The translations under genes and the position numbers were made by a program. 64,000 nucleotides of DNA from an uncultured Pseudodesulfovibrio sp. (GTDB lineage: Bacteria > Desulfobacterota > Desulfovibrionia > Desulfovibrionales > Desulfovibrionaceae), in assembly GCF_963662885.1 (NCBI RefSeq), contig NZ_OY760055.1, positions 506,001-570,000 on the forward strand. The letters run 5' to 3'. Below are positions 43,812-52,842 of the stretch, piece after piece; positions within the stretch are counted from its first letter, which is position 1; the number at the start of each line of letters is the position of its first letter. The notes beneath the pieces are model-generated. The model was not told where the DNA came from and searched no databases. It was given only the letters and a program-made list of their open reading frames with translations.

Positions 43812-45589
43812 AAATCATTAGTTGCGAGTGGATTTCCTATTATACGATTGATGTTATCATCGGAAAATTCTGTGTCTTTTTTTGAAAGCCATTTTATCAA
43901 GGCTGAGTATTGGATATTTGCGTACATAAATGCTTGTTGTATTGAACGTATTTTTTTGTTGTGAGTCGATAATTTTATCGTAGTTTTCATGATTGTATCA
44001 AGGTAGTCGTGAGTGTTTTCAATGAGAATATTAGTGAATGATGGAGTCTTACCACTATGGACAATCATATTTCTTGCCCGATAAATTCTCCGAATTTGCC
44101 ATCCAACTCTTTGGGTATGTTTTTCTAGCATAGTTCCAATAGTCTTGGGTGAGGAAAACGCAGACACAAAAAAACTGAAGCGATCTCGTAGTAAATGAAA
44201 ATCGCCAAACTGTTGTTCTAGTCGTTCCCTTTTTGTCTTGTATATTTCAAGAACTATAATTTTGGTCAGTTTTTCCCTTAAGCTTGTCCCTGGAATTCCA
44301 GTAACTGCTTGCGTTAATTCTCTTCTATTCCAACGTATCAAGTCTTTGAGGAGGTTATTCATCAATGTGTCAAAATAGTTGATATTGAGCACTGGGGTGA
44401 TTGAATCAACAATGTGTTTGATTTTCGAGATGTCTTTGTCCTCCCACTTAACGGGAACAATTGATTCAAGGGCTATCCATAGGTTGATTAGTTGATTTTC
44501 TTCGAACCTGCTTTCCAAGGCCATCGAGTGGAGTTCTGCTGCGCGATGGAATTTTAAAAAAGATTCATGTGCAAGTGAAAAGTCGGGCACGAACTGGTTC
44601 ATTTTTTTCGCTGCAACTGATGACTTTGAATCACTGCACTTTAGCATTGTGTTTATAGGTGCAGGGGAAGAAGAATATGACTTAGAGTCTTTATCAAAAA
44701 TTATGCATTTTGAGGAAATGGCGATAGGCTCTTTATGATTGAATATTTTGTATACCGTAAGTGCTTGTTCAATATCTTTGTCTGCTGAAGATCTTGCTCG
44801 GTATTTGTCTAATGAGTTTCTGAGTATGCTTATATAGACTTCGTTTTCACCCAGCTTGAATAGCTCTTGATCAAAATCCGCGCCTAAATCGTCGGTGTTT
44901 TCATGAACTTGTATTCCAAGTTTTATGCAAGAATCTTTAATCGAAACTATTTGTTTAGATGATTTATATACGAGTGTGTATTCCTTGGGTGTTGACTTAA
45001 ATAGTTCAAAATACAACTTAATGTCGTTATTTCCAGAAATTGTGTTTGCGCCATAGAAAAAAAAGTTTTGAGAGGATTTATTGATATATATTTGACTGTA
45101 TCCGAAGTTTATAAGTGTAGTAATGTATGAACGGGCTAATGCTCGAATCCTAGAAGGGGCGAATTGTTCATCAGTAATTGACTGCTCTATAAGTTTTTCG
45201 ATCTTGCTTTTGTATTGAGGAATGTCGAGTTGTGTTAAAAGGATGCCAATTAAGGTCTTCCTTTCTTCAAAAGTGCATCCAGGATCCTTCAGTATCTTGT
45301 ATGTGAAGCCCAAGTCTTGTGATATGAGGGACTGTGCAACTTCATCTTTGGAAATTTGGTCGTGTAACTCATCTAAAATATGAGTTAGGTTCGGTCGGGA
45401 TATTACACCATCATCAATATTGATTATTGTTAACAGCGCTTCGTTGCAGAGTATGCTAGGGTTCATAGCTGAGGGCTTGTAGGTGTCTAGCGAAAAATCA
45501 AATAGTAGTTCATCAACTATTTGGGCAAAGAATAATAAATTCTTTGAGTTTTCTAAATCATTCCATTTTTGAATGCTTCGAAAGCGCAT
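43808..45589 (-). CDS. HEPN-domain protein (ApeA-like), probable anti-phage or toxin RNase
   Basis: 593 residues, AT-rich. The C-terminal third has the ApeA-like HEPN pattern: LWIALESIVPVKWED (LWxALE segment, near 370) and RRIYRARNMIVHSG, whose RNMIVH (506-511) is the R-x4-H active site of HEPN ribonucleases. The N-terminal ~330 residues are unassigned. HEPN proteins of this size are often single-gene abortive-infection systems. Its position on a tRNA island, convergent to DUF2958 genes, fits accessory defence cargo. The gap behind it (45590-45830) holds only a 67-codon frame I do not support. Confidence 0.7.
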   Translation of the reverse strand: MRFRSIQKWNDLENSKNLLFFAQIVDELLFDFSLDTYKPSAMNPSILCNEALLTIINIDDGVISRPNLTHILDELHDQISKDEVAQSLISQDLGFTYKILKDPGCTFEERKTLIGILLTQLDIPQYKSKIEKLIEQSITDEQFAPSRIRALARSYITTLINFGYSQIYINKSSQNFFFYGANTISGNNDIKLYFELFKSTPKEYTLVYKSSKQIVSIKDSCIKLGIQVHENTDDLGADFDQELFKLGENEVYISILRNSLDKYRARSSADKDIEQALTVYKIFNHKEPIAISSKCIIFDKDSKSYSSSPAPINTMLKCSDSKSSVAAKKMNQFVPDFSLAHESFLKFHRAAELHSMALESRFEENQLINLWIALESIVPVKWEDKDISKIKHIVDSITPVLNINYFDTLMNNLLKDLIRWNRRELTQAVTGIPGTSLREKLTKIIVLEIYKTKRERLEQQFGDFHLLRDRFSFFVSAFSSPKTIGTMLEKHTQRVGWQIRRIYRARNMIVHSGKTPSFTNILIENTHDYLDTIMKTTIKLSTHNKKIRSIQQAFMYANIQYSALIKWLSKKDTEFSDDNINRIIGNPLATNDF

Positions 45590-45805
45590 GTAGTATTACC
45601 TAGTGTTTAGACTGAAATATTCGTGTGTGATTATCGATTTCGAGAATTTCATATAGGCTAAAATTTTCCATTTTGCCAACATTTTAGTGTCTGAGGGTGT
45701 TACAGAGTATTTTGATGTAATGTTGTTACCGTCGGTATCAAGTGTATGCTTTCCTTTCCCATGTATCCCCCCCGACCACCCCAGAATCTCCCCATGCACT
45801 CAAAT

Positions 45806-45824
45806 GTATACCAAGGCGTATACC
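45806..45824. repeat. GTATACC repeats near the right att site
   Basis: Two direct copies of GTATACC, 12 bases apart (45806-45812, 45818-45824), matching those at the left end. They are a candidate integrase or accessory-factor binding sequence. Confidence 0.5.
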
Positions 45825-45830
45825 AGGGCA

Positions 45831-45864
45831 CAAAAAAAGCGCTTACGAATTATCGTAAGCGCTT
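45831..45864 (-). terminator. Terminator of tRNA-Thr
   Basis: AAGCGCTTACGA and its complement (45837-45848, 45853-45864) form a 12-bp stem with a 4-base loop; on the minus strand it is followed by TTTTTTT. It starts 8 bases after the tRNA 3' end. Confidence 0.88.
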
Positions 45865-45872
45865 GATTTCGT

Positions 45873-45948
<76 letters not shown>

Positions 45949-46129
45949 GAAACGGGAGTCGATTTTTATACCAGGAGACCAGGGGTGGTCAAGGCAAAAG
46001 AGCGTAATAGGATAGTTTGTAGGGAGGAAACAATGGGGTGGCTTTTCCTGGGGAGCTTGGTATTGTGCGTCTTGTGGAAAGTTCATTCATCAAATCAGTG
46101 GGCTGCCTTGGTGGCTGCATGAACGGGAG

Positions 46130-49100
46130 ATGTGTCGGTTGAGCAAGGGAAGGACCATCGGCAGGGCCGGATTGTTCGGCATGATTGCCGTCTCCTGGGT
46201 TTCCATTGCGGTCATCGGCGGGGTCTGGCTGTATTTCATGTTGGCCGATTTCACCGTCGACGCGGACCGCATCCGGGAAGAGCGCTACGAAGAGCGGCGC
46301 GACCTGGTCAAGAACGAGGTCCAGGACGCCCTGGAACTGGTGGGGCGGATCAGGCAGGCTTCGTCCGAGAATCTCCTGCGCAAGCTCGAAGCCAAGATTC
46401 GGGATGTTCGGGCCCTGAACGAGGTCCTGGGGCGGGACCTGGCCAAGGGGACCGATCCGACCATGGTCCGCGTGGCCACGGTGCGGCTGATGGCCGCACT
46501 GGACCGGAGCGAGGCACGCCTCTACGCCATCCGTGGCAAAACCATCTATCTTTTTTCTCCCTTTCCCAAATGGCTTAACCGAGAGGACGCCCTGTCGCAG
46601 GTGGAGACCGAACTTGATGGCGTGACCAACGGTCAGCGCAAGCTGGGCCTCAAGGTGGCCGACGGCATGAACCGGTACACTCTGCTGGTCAAGGTCAACG
46701 AGTTCAAGGCCCAGGGGTTGCGCGTCGTGGCCGGAGCGTGCCTGGAGATGGCCGAGGAATCGGTCAAGGAATTGGTCCTGCGGAGGCTGGGCGACATTCG
46801 CTATGCCAAGAACAGCGCCTTGTTCGGCGGCACGATGGAGGGGGAATCCATTCTCGGGCCGGTCGTGGGCCAGAACATGTGGAACATCACGGACGCCAAC
46901 GGCGTGAAGATCGTCCAGGAACTGATCAAGGCGGCCAAACGAGGCGGCGGGTTCGTGTCCTACGTCATGCCGCCGTTGGGCGGGCAGCGCAATGAACCCA
47001 AGGTGAGTTACGCCGAGGCCATACCGGATTGGGGCTGGTACATCGGTACCGGAGCCTTTGTCGGCGACATCGAAGGCGTTGTCGAGCTCAAGCGCAAGCA
47101 ACTGGAGCAGCATATTCAGGACCGCGTCCTGCTCATCCTGTCCGGGATGGTTCTGCTCGGCCTGCTGGCTTTTATCCTGTCCCGGCGCATGGCCCGCAAC
47201 ATAGAGACCAACGTGGCGTCATTCACCAAGGTCTGGGAGCGGGCCGCTTCCGGTCAGGGTGAGATCGAGGTTGCCTCTCTGGACTACGCCGAATTCAAGT
47301 CCTTGGCCGAGGCCGCGAACAACATGGTCGCCGAACGCCAGGCCGTGCAGGAGGCTTTGACGCAAAGCCTTGAGCGCTTCAGTTCCGTCGTCGCGAACAT
47401 TCCGGGCATCGTCTACCACACCGATTTCGAGAACGGCTGGGTCAACCACTTCGTCAGTGGTACGGCCCTGGACGTGACCGGGTATCCTGCCGAGGAATTC
47501 ATGGAAGGCGGCTCCCGTTCCTTCGTGAACATCATCCACCCGGAGGATCGGGATTGGGTGGAGCGGTCCCTGCGCCAAGGACTGGAAAACCGTCAGACCT
47601 ATATTGCGGACTACCGGATCATCCGCCGCGACGGCGAAATCCGCTGGCTGTCCGATCGCGGACGCATCCTGCACGACGACGATGGCCGCCCCGTGCGCAT
47701 CGACGGCGTGATTTTCGACGTGACTGATCGCAAGCACGCCGAGGAAGAGTATTACAACCACATCCATTTTCTCGAGACCCTGGATCGAATAGACCGGGCC
47801 ATGCACAGCGGGACGTCAACCGACGAGATGCTCGCGGCCACCGTGGATGCCATCCGACAGGCCTTTGGCGCGGACAGGGCGTGGCTGGTCCACCCCTGCG
47901 ATCCGGATGCGGATACTTTCCTCATCAAGGTGCTGCGGACCGATTCGGAATATGAATTGACGGGTACGGAAGGCACCGAGATGGCTCTGACGGACAAGAC
48001 GCGGCGTGATTTTCGGACGCTGCTCGAGAACAATACCGCCATGGCTTTCGATCCCTCCACCGGCCTGCCGATGGACGAACAGCTCATCGAAGAGTATGGC
48101 GTCCGCTCTCAGCTCATGTACGCCATCCGTCCGAGCATGGGGACGCCCTGGTGCCTTGGACTGCACCATTGTCGCGACGCCCGAGTGTGGACCGATGAGG
48201 AAGTCCGTCTGTTCACGGAAGTGGGCCGCCGCCTGTCGGACGGTCTCAACGTCTCCCTGGTCCTGGATCAATTGAGCGAAAGCGAGGAGCGGTTCAGGAC
48301 CTTCTCGGAGCAGACCATGCTCGGCCTGTGCGTCCTGCAGGAAGATCGGGTGACCTTCGTGAACAAGGCCGCTGCCGACATTCTCGAGACCACGGTGGAG
48401 GAGCTCATGGCTTTGCCTCCGGGCGGGTTTGTCCGCTATCTGCACCCGGACGACAGTGATTTTGTCATGGATCAGGCCCGACGCAAGCAGGCCGGTGATC
48501 CCGATACGCTCATGGCCTACACATGGAGGGCCGTGACCGGCACGGGCCGGGTCAAGTGGGTCAATATCCATTCACGGACCACCAAGGTCAACGGGGCGCT
48601 CGCCGACCTCATGTCCCTTGTGGACATCACCACCCTGAAACGGGCCGAGGAGGATCTGGAGGCGATCATCGCCGAGCGCACCTCGGACCTGGCTCTCAAG
48701 GCCGAAGAGTTGAAGCAGGCCAATGCCGAGCTGACCCGTCTCGATGACCTCAAATCTTCATTTTTGACCACCGTGTCCCACGCCATGCGCACTCCGCTGA
48801 CTTCGGTGCTGGGGTACGGCACACTGGCGCGCCGGGAGCTGGACCGTTCCATAAACGGCGCGGGCAACGGCGAGGGCCTGCAGCGGGCTCTGTCCAACCT
48901 CGATGTCCTGGAGATAGAAGGCCGCAGACTGAACCTGCTGATCGATCAGTTCATGGAGTTGGCCGACATGGAGGCGGGCGGGAACCTGCGCACGGACAAG
49001 GCCCATTCCATGGAGGAGCCCATTCGGCAGGCCGTGGAAAGCGCCCGGCAGGTATGCCAGGACCGTGCTGAACTCGAAGTGGTTCTGGACATGGAGGACA

Positions 49101-49468
49101 ACCTGCCCAAGCTCAACATCCTGCCGGAACACCTCAAGCGGGTGCTCGGCCATCTCCTGGGCAACGCCTGCACCTTCACCGACGAGGGAAGTATCACGGT
49201 GCGCGTGACCAGCCCGGACGGCAAGGGCCTGGAGCTGGCCGTGGCCGATACGGGCAAAGGCATTCCCCAGGCTGAACTGGAAGCGATCTTCAAGCCGTTC
49301 CATCAGGTGGAGACCGGCGATACGCTGGTGGACGAGATCAAGGGCGCAGGGCTCGGGCTGGCGCTGTGCCGAATGGTCGTTGAAAAGCTCGGCGGCAGGG
49401 TCTGGGCCCGATCCCGAGCCGACAAGGGCGCGGTCTTTTACGTCAGTCTGCCCGGCGCACGGAGCTGA
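46130..49468 (+). CDS. Large hybrid-input sensor histidine kinase (Cache, PAS, GAF, PAS, HisKA, HATPase)
   Basis: 1,112 residues. One N-terminal membrane helix (GLFGMIAVSWVSIAVIGGVW) starts a periplasmic Cache-type sensor (DWGWYIGTGAFVGDIEGVV is a typical Cache end), then a second helix (~330-350) and HAMP-like linker. PAS domain ~410-535 (IPGIVYHTDFENGWVNHF, WLSDRGRILHDDDGRPV), GAF-like ~545-700, PAS ~710-830, then HisKA with VSHAMRTPLTSVLGYG (phospho-His near 880) and HATPase (GNACTFTDEG, VADTGKGIP, GAGLGLALCRMV). Autophosphorylates on His for a response regulator not seen next to it. GGGAG lies immediately next to ATG 46130, closer than ideal. Signal unknown. Confidence 0.92.
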   Translation: MCRLSKGRTIGRAGLFGMIAVSWVSIAVIGGVWLYFMLADFTVDADRIREERYEERRDLVKNEVQDALELVGRIRQASSENLLRKLEAKIRDVRALNEVLGRDLAKGTDPTMVRVATVRLMAALDRSEARLYAIRGKTIYLFSPFPKWLNREDALSQVETELDGVTNGQRKLGLKVADGMNRYTLLVKVNEFKAQGLRVVAGACLEMAEESVKELVLRRLGDIRYAKNSALFGGTMEGESILGPVVGQNMWNITDANGVKIVQELIKAAKRGGGFVSYVMPPLGGQRNEPKVSYAEAIPDWGWYIGTGAFVGDIEGVVELKRKQLEQHIQDRVLLILSGMVLLGLLAFILSRRMARNIETNVASFTKVWERAASGQGEIEVASLDYAEFKSLAEAANNMVAERQAVQEALTQSLERFSSVVANIPGIVYHTDFENGWVNHFVSGTALDVTGYPAEEFMEGGSRSFVNIIHPEDRDWVERSLRQGLENRQTYIADYRIIRRDGEIRWLSDRGRILHDDDGRPVRIDGVIFDVTDRKHAEEEYYNHIHFLETLDRIDRAMHSGTSTDEMLAATVDAIRQAFGADRAWLVHPCDPDADTFLIKVLRTDSEYELTGTEGTEMALTDKTRRDFRTLLENNTAMAFDPSTGLPMDEQLIEEYGVRSQLMYAIRPSMGTPWCLGLHHCRDARVWTDEEVRLFTEVGRRLSDGLNVSLVLDQLSESEERFRTFSEQTMLGLCVLQEDRVTFVNKAAADILETTVEELMALPPGGFVRYLHPDDSDFVMDQARRKQAGDPDTLMAYTWRAVTGTGRVKWVNIHSRTTKVNGALADLMSLVDITTLKRAEEDLEAIIAERTSDLALKAEELKQANAELTRLDDLKSSFLTTVSHAMRTPLTSVLGYGTLARRELDRSINGAGNGEGLQRALSNLDVLEIEGRRLNLLIDQFMELADMEAGGNLRTDKAHSMEEPIRQAVESARQVCQDRAELEVVLDMEDNLPKLNILPEHLKRVLGHLLGNACTFTDEGSITVRVTSPDGKGLELAVADTGKGIPQAELEAIFKPFHQVETGDTLVDEIKGAGLGLALCRMVVEKLGGRVWARSRADKGAVFYVSLPGARS

Positions 49469-49472
49469 CGCC

Positions 49473-51500
49473 TCAGCCGATTCTCATGATCAGGTTGGAC
49501 CACGGGTCCACGCGCACTTCGGCCTTCGGGGGGACGACGATGGTCGAGGTGTACTCGGTGACGATTGCCGGCCCTGTGAAACGGTTACCCGGCATGAGCG
49601 CCATTCTGTCCAGGATGGCGGTGTCCAGGGACACACCCTCAAAAATCGCTTTTTGGCTGCCCAGCCGTGCCGCTGACGAGATCGCTTCCCCGCCATTCAT
49701 GCCCGGGACCGGCTCCTTGCGGTCTGCCGTTCCCCGGCTGCGCAGGCGCACGTTAACCACTTCCACTGGCTTGTCCGCATTGCGGTAGCCGTAGCGCTGT
49801 TCATGCAGCGTCTGGAACCGTTCTGCCATGTCCGGGCCAAACGGGACCACGATCTCGAAGGACTGCCCCTGATAGCGCATGTCCAGAAAACGTTCGTGGA
49901 CCACCCGTTCCTGCGGCACGCCCTCTGTAGCCAGCTCGGCCAGTCCTTCCTGCTCCAGTGCGACAAAGGCGTCTTCCAGGGCTTGTCCCGTGAACTCGGC
50001 GGCAGGGCGCATCACCGTGCGCGAGTAGTCCTTGACCACGTCCGCCATGAGCATGCCCGTGGCCGAGAGGATGCCGGGATCTACCGGCACCAGAACTTCG
50101 GGCATGCCGAGGAGTCGGGCCAGTTCGGCGCAATGCATGCCCCCGGCTCCGCCAAAGGAGAGCAGGGTGAACTCGCGGGGGTCGAACCCCTTTTCCACGG
50201 AGATGACCCGGATGGCCCGCTCCATGTTGGCGTTGGCCACGGCCAGCACGCCCTCGGCCAACTCGGCGGGGCCGAGACCCAGTTCCCTGGCCAATCGCTC
50301 GATTCCTTGCCGTGCGCCGTCCACATCCAGAGCCATGCCGCCGCCCAGAAAGCGTTCGGGAACGATGCGCCCGAGAAAAAGGTTGGCGTCGGTCACGGTG
50401 ACCCGTTTGCCGCCCCGGCCATAGCAGATCGGACCGGGGTCCGCGCCTGCGCTTTCCGGTCCCACGGCCAGAGCGCCGCCGGGATCCATGGAGGCGATGG
50501 AACCGCCTCCCGCGCCCACGGTGTGGATGTCGATCATGGGTACCTTGACCGGATAGCCGGAAATGCTCGATTCCATGGTCAGCGGCAGGCCGCCGTCCAT
50601 GAGGCTGACGTCCGTGCTGGTGCCGCCCATGTCAAAGGTGATCAATTTGTCGAACCCGGCGGCGCGTCCCAGGGCCAGTGCGCCCACCGCGCCCCCGGCC
50701 GGACCGGAAAGGATGGTCCGCACCGATTCGCGCATGGCCGTGTCCGCCGAGATGGAACCGCCGTTGGACTGCATGATGCGCAATCCCGCTCCGGTTCCGT
50801 CCGCCCGTCCGGTCCCGGAGCCGAGGCCTTGCTGCAGGTCGGTCAGGTAGCGCGTCATGATCGGCGAGACATAGGCGTTAACCACCGTTGTCGAGGTCCT
50901 CTCGAACTCACGGAATTCGGCCAGGATTTCGCTCGACAGCGATACGGGCAGGCCGAGATCGCGGAGCATCTCCCCCATGCGCCGTTCATGTGTCGGGTCG
51001 AGGAAGGAAAACAAGAAGCAGACGGCAACGGATTTCGCGCCTGATGCCTTGATCCGCTCAACCACGCGCGCGGCCTCGGCTTCGTCGAACGGGGTCAGGG
51101 TTTCGCCCTCGGCGGTGATTCTGCCGGGCACGCCAAAGCGCAGGTCCGCGGGTACGATGTGCGCCTGCCGCCGATAGTGCAGGTCGTAGAGCGCGGCGCG
51201 GTTCTGGCGGCCGATCTCGATGACGTCGGTGAAGCCCTCGTTGGTCACCAGGGCCGTAGATACGCCCTTACGTTCCAGGATGGCGTTGGTGGCCACCGTG
51301 GACCCGTGGACCACGGCCATGTCCGCCTGGCGAAGGTCGGTACCGGGCATGCGCAGGGCAAGGATGTGGCGCAGGCCGGAGAGCACCGCCTCGGCCGGAT
51401 TGTGCGGCGTGGACAGGGTTTTGTACGTGCCGGTATCCGGCCCGTGGACAAAGGTGAAGTCGGTGAAGGTGCCGCCGGTATCGACGCCGATGGTGAGCAT
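49473..51500 (-). CDS. Hydantoinase/oxoprolinase family protein (HyuA type)
   Basis: 675 residues; AGGAGG lies 6 bases before ATG 51500. Begins MLTIGVDTGGTFTDFTFVHG, the ASKHA nucleotide-binding strand of HyuA/5-oxoprolinase A subunits, with ITFDMGGTSTDVSLMDGG (second phosphate motif, ~280) and SIASMDPGGALAVGPESAGA. These ATP-dependent enzymes open hydantoins, 5-oxoproline or related rings, usually with a HyuB partner. No HyuB-like gene lies next to it; it stands between a sensor kinase (convergent, 4 bases apart) and a small STAS-like gene. It may be an acetone-carboxylase-like or other ATP-dependent hydrolase; substrate not readable. Confidence 0.85.
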   Translation of the reverse strand: MLTIGVDTGGTFTDFTFVHGPDTGTYKTLSTPHNPAEAVLSGLRHILALRMPGTDLRQADMAVVHGSTVATNAILERKGVSTALVTNEGFTDVIEIGRQNRAALYDLHYRRQAHIVPADLRFGVPGRITAEGETLTPFDEAEAARVVERIKASGAKSVAVCFLFSFLDPTHERRMGEMLRDLGLPVSLSSEILAEFREFERTSTTVVNAYVSPIMTRYLTDLQQGLGSGTGRADGTGAGLRIMQSNGGSISADTAMRESVRTILSGPAGGAVGALALGRAAGFDKLITFDMGGTSTDVSLMDGGLPLTMESSISGYPVKVPMIDIHTVGAGGGSIASMDPGGALAVGPESAGADPGPICYGRGGKRVTVTDANLFLGRIVPERFLGGGMALDVDGARQGIERLARELGLGPAELAEGVLAVANANMERAIRVISVEKGFDPREFTLLSFGGAGGMHCAELARLLGMPEVLVPVDPGILSATGMLMADVVKDYSRTVMRPAAEFTGQALEDAFVALEQEGLAELATEGVPQERVVHERFLDMRYQGQSFEIVVPFGPDMAERFQTLHEQRYGYRNADKPVEVVNVRLRSRGTADRKEPVPGMNGGEAISSAARLGSQKAIFEGVSLDTAILDRMALMPGNRFTGPAIVTEYTSTIVVPPKAEVRVDPWSNLIMRIG

Positions 51501-51565
51501 TGAGCCTCCTGGGAAAAGTGCAGGGGCGAGGATACAGGATTCGGGCGCGGTCCGCCAGGATCGGA

Positions 51566-51940
51566 TCAGGAGGCCAGGAGCCAGCTCAGGGCTGTCTCCA
51601 AGTCGGTGCAGACCTGATAGGTCATGCTCCGATTGACCGCGATGGTCTCGAACAGACGGTGGCGGGCAAGCTCATCGGGGAGGCAGACAACCGCAATGCG
51701 CAAGCCGTATAGCGGAAAGTCGCTCTGAACGGCGATTCCGGCCAACTCATGCAAGTCGTGGTAGTCCATTTCGAAATGTGCCTCGGTGTAGTCTATCAGC
51801 ACCTTGCGCTGACCGTGCCGGGCTACCTCGTTTCGGAATATGGTCATATACTCCACGATCTCGTGAATGGATTGTACCTTGCCCGTGACTTTGACCGACA
51901 GGTGGTCGGGCCCAGGTGTTAAATGTATGTCTGCCGTCAT
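51566..51940 (-). CDS. SpoIIAA/STAS-like small protein
   Basis: 124 residues from ATG 51940 (GGAG 7 bases upstream); the longer frame to 51967 is not supported. Alternating beta strands and helices (DHLSVKVTGKVQ, HGQRKVLIDYTEAH, YGLRIAVVCLPDELARHRL, YQVCTDLETALSWLL) match the SpoIIAA/STAS-like fold. A homologue with the same layout is encoded at 55182-55553. They may be partners in a regulatory switch; no kinase or phosphatase is adjacent. Confidence 0.7.
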   Translation of the reverse strand: MTADIHLTPGPDHLSVKVTGKVQSIHEIVEYMTIFRNEVARHGQRKVLIDYTEAHFEMDYHDLHELAGIAVQSDFPLYGLRIAVVCLPDELARHRLFETIAVNRSMTYQVCTDLETALSWLLAS

Positions 51941-52047
51941 TCCATTACTCCTATAGAACGCACTCATATCCTTTCAACTTTCCAGTGGCAAGGATCGGGA
52001 CAGACCGTTCGCTTTATGCTACTGCAAAGAAAAAGGATCGGCGAACC

Positions 52048-52773
52048 ATGCACTGCGAAATTACCTATGTTCATCACAGCGCGTTTGTCCTGCGCACGGA
52101 CAGGCGTGCGTATCTCTTTGACTACCCTGAAGACGAGCACCTGCCCCGTGGGGCAGATGACCTGGTCCGGCGGACCGTGGCCGGAACCGATCTGGTCGTG
52201 TTTATCTCCCATGGCCACGCCGACCATCTGAACAAGGATCTTGCTTCCGTGACCGGCACGGCCGCGAAGGTCCGCTACGTGCTTTCCGACGACGTAGAGG
52301 AACTGCGGCCCGAGGCCGTGCCAGGCAATGGCCAGGTGCTCACGGTCGAACCGGAGGAGTCCTACGGCTTTGGCGGCATGGTTATCGAGACCCTCGCCTC
52401 CAACGATCTGGGCGTGGCGTTCCTGGTGGAGGACGGGTGTTTCCGTTTTTACTACGGCGGCGATCTGGCCAAGTGGATCTGGCCCGGCGCGTCCCCGGCC
52501 GAGGCGGAGTTCACGGCCACTCTCTTCAAGGTGGCCATGGAGCGGGTGCGCGATTTCAAGCCTCATGTGGCCTTTGCCAACACGGATCCCAGGCTGGACA
52601 ACCTGGCTGGCGGCGAGGAGGCCTGTCGGATTATCGGCGCGTCCGTGTTCGTGCCCATGCATACCTTTGGGGATACCTCGGTTCCGGCCGCCCTGGCCCG
52701 TCGCATGGATGGGGCGCCGTTGCGTCTGTTCCAATACGCCAACATGGGGGATGCGGAGGCTTTCTCTTTTTAG
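52048..52773 (+). CDS. MBL-fold metal-dependent hydrolase
   Basis: 241 residues from ATG 52048 (GGATCGGC upstream). VVFISHGHADHLNKD carries the HxHxDH zinc motif of metallo-beta-lactamase folds, and RFYYGGDLAKWIWPG the second Asp; VFVPMHTFGD holds the last His. Resembles the YcbL/UlaG-like group of general hydrolases. Reaction unknown. Confidence 0.85.
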   Translation: MHCEITYVHHSAFVLRTDRRAYLFDYPEDEHLPRGADDLVRRTVAGTDLVVFISHGHADHLNKDLASVTGTAAKVRYVLSDDVEELRPEAVPGNGQVLTVEPEESYGFGGMVIETLASNDLGVAFLVEDGCFRFYYGGDLAKWIWPGASPAEAEFTATLFKVAMERVRDFKPHVAFANTDPRLDNLAGGEEACRIIGASVFVPMHTFGDTSVPAALARRMDGAPLRLFQYANMGDAEAFSF

Positions 52774-52842
52774 TTTACAACTGTTTATTCAGCTTGTTAC
52801 ATGATGCTGATACTGCGTTAGTCAACTTTTCCCGGGGGCGTT

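Noticed and set aside
45596..45799. 67-codon minus-strand frame next to the right att site
   Set aside because: No motif and no clear ribosome site; it covers the GTATACC repeat area and is better read as att-flanking DNA.
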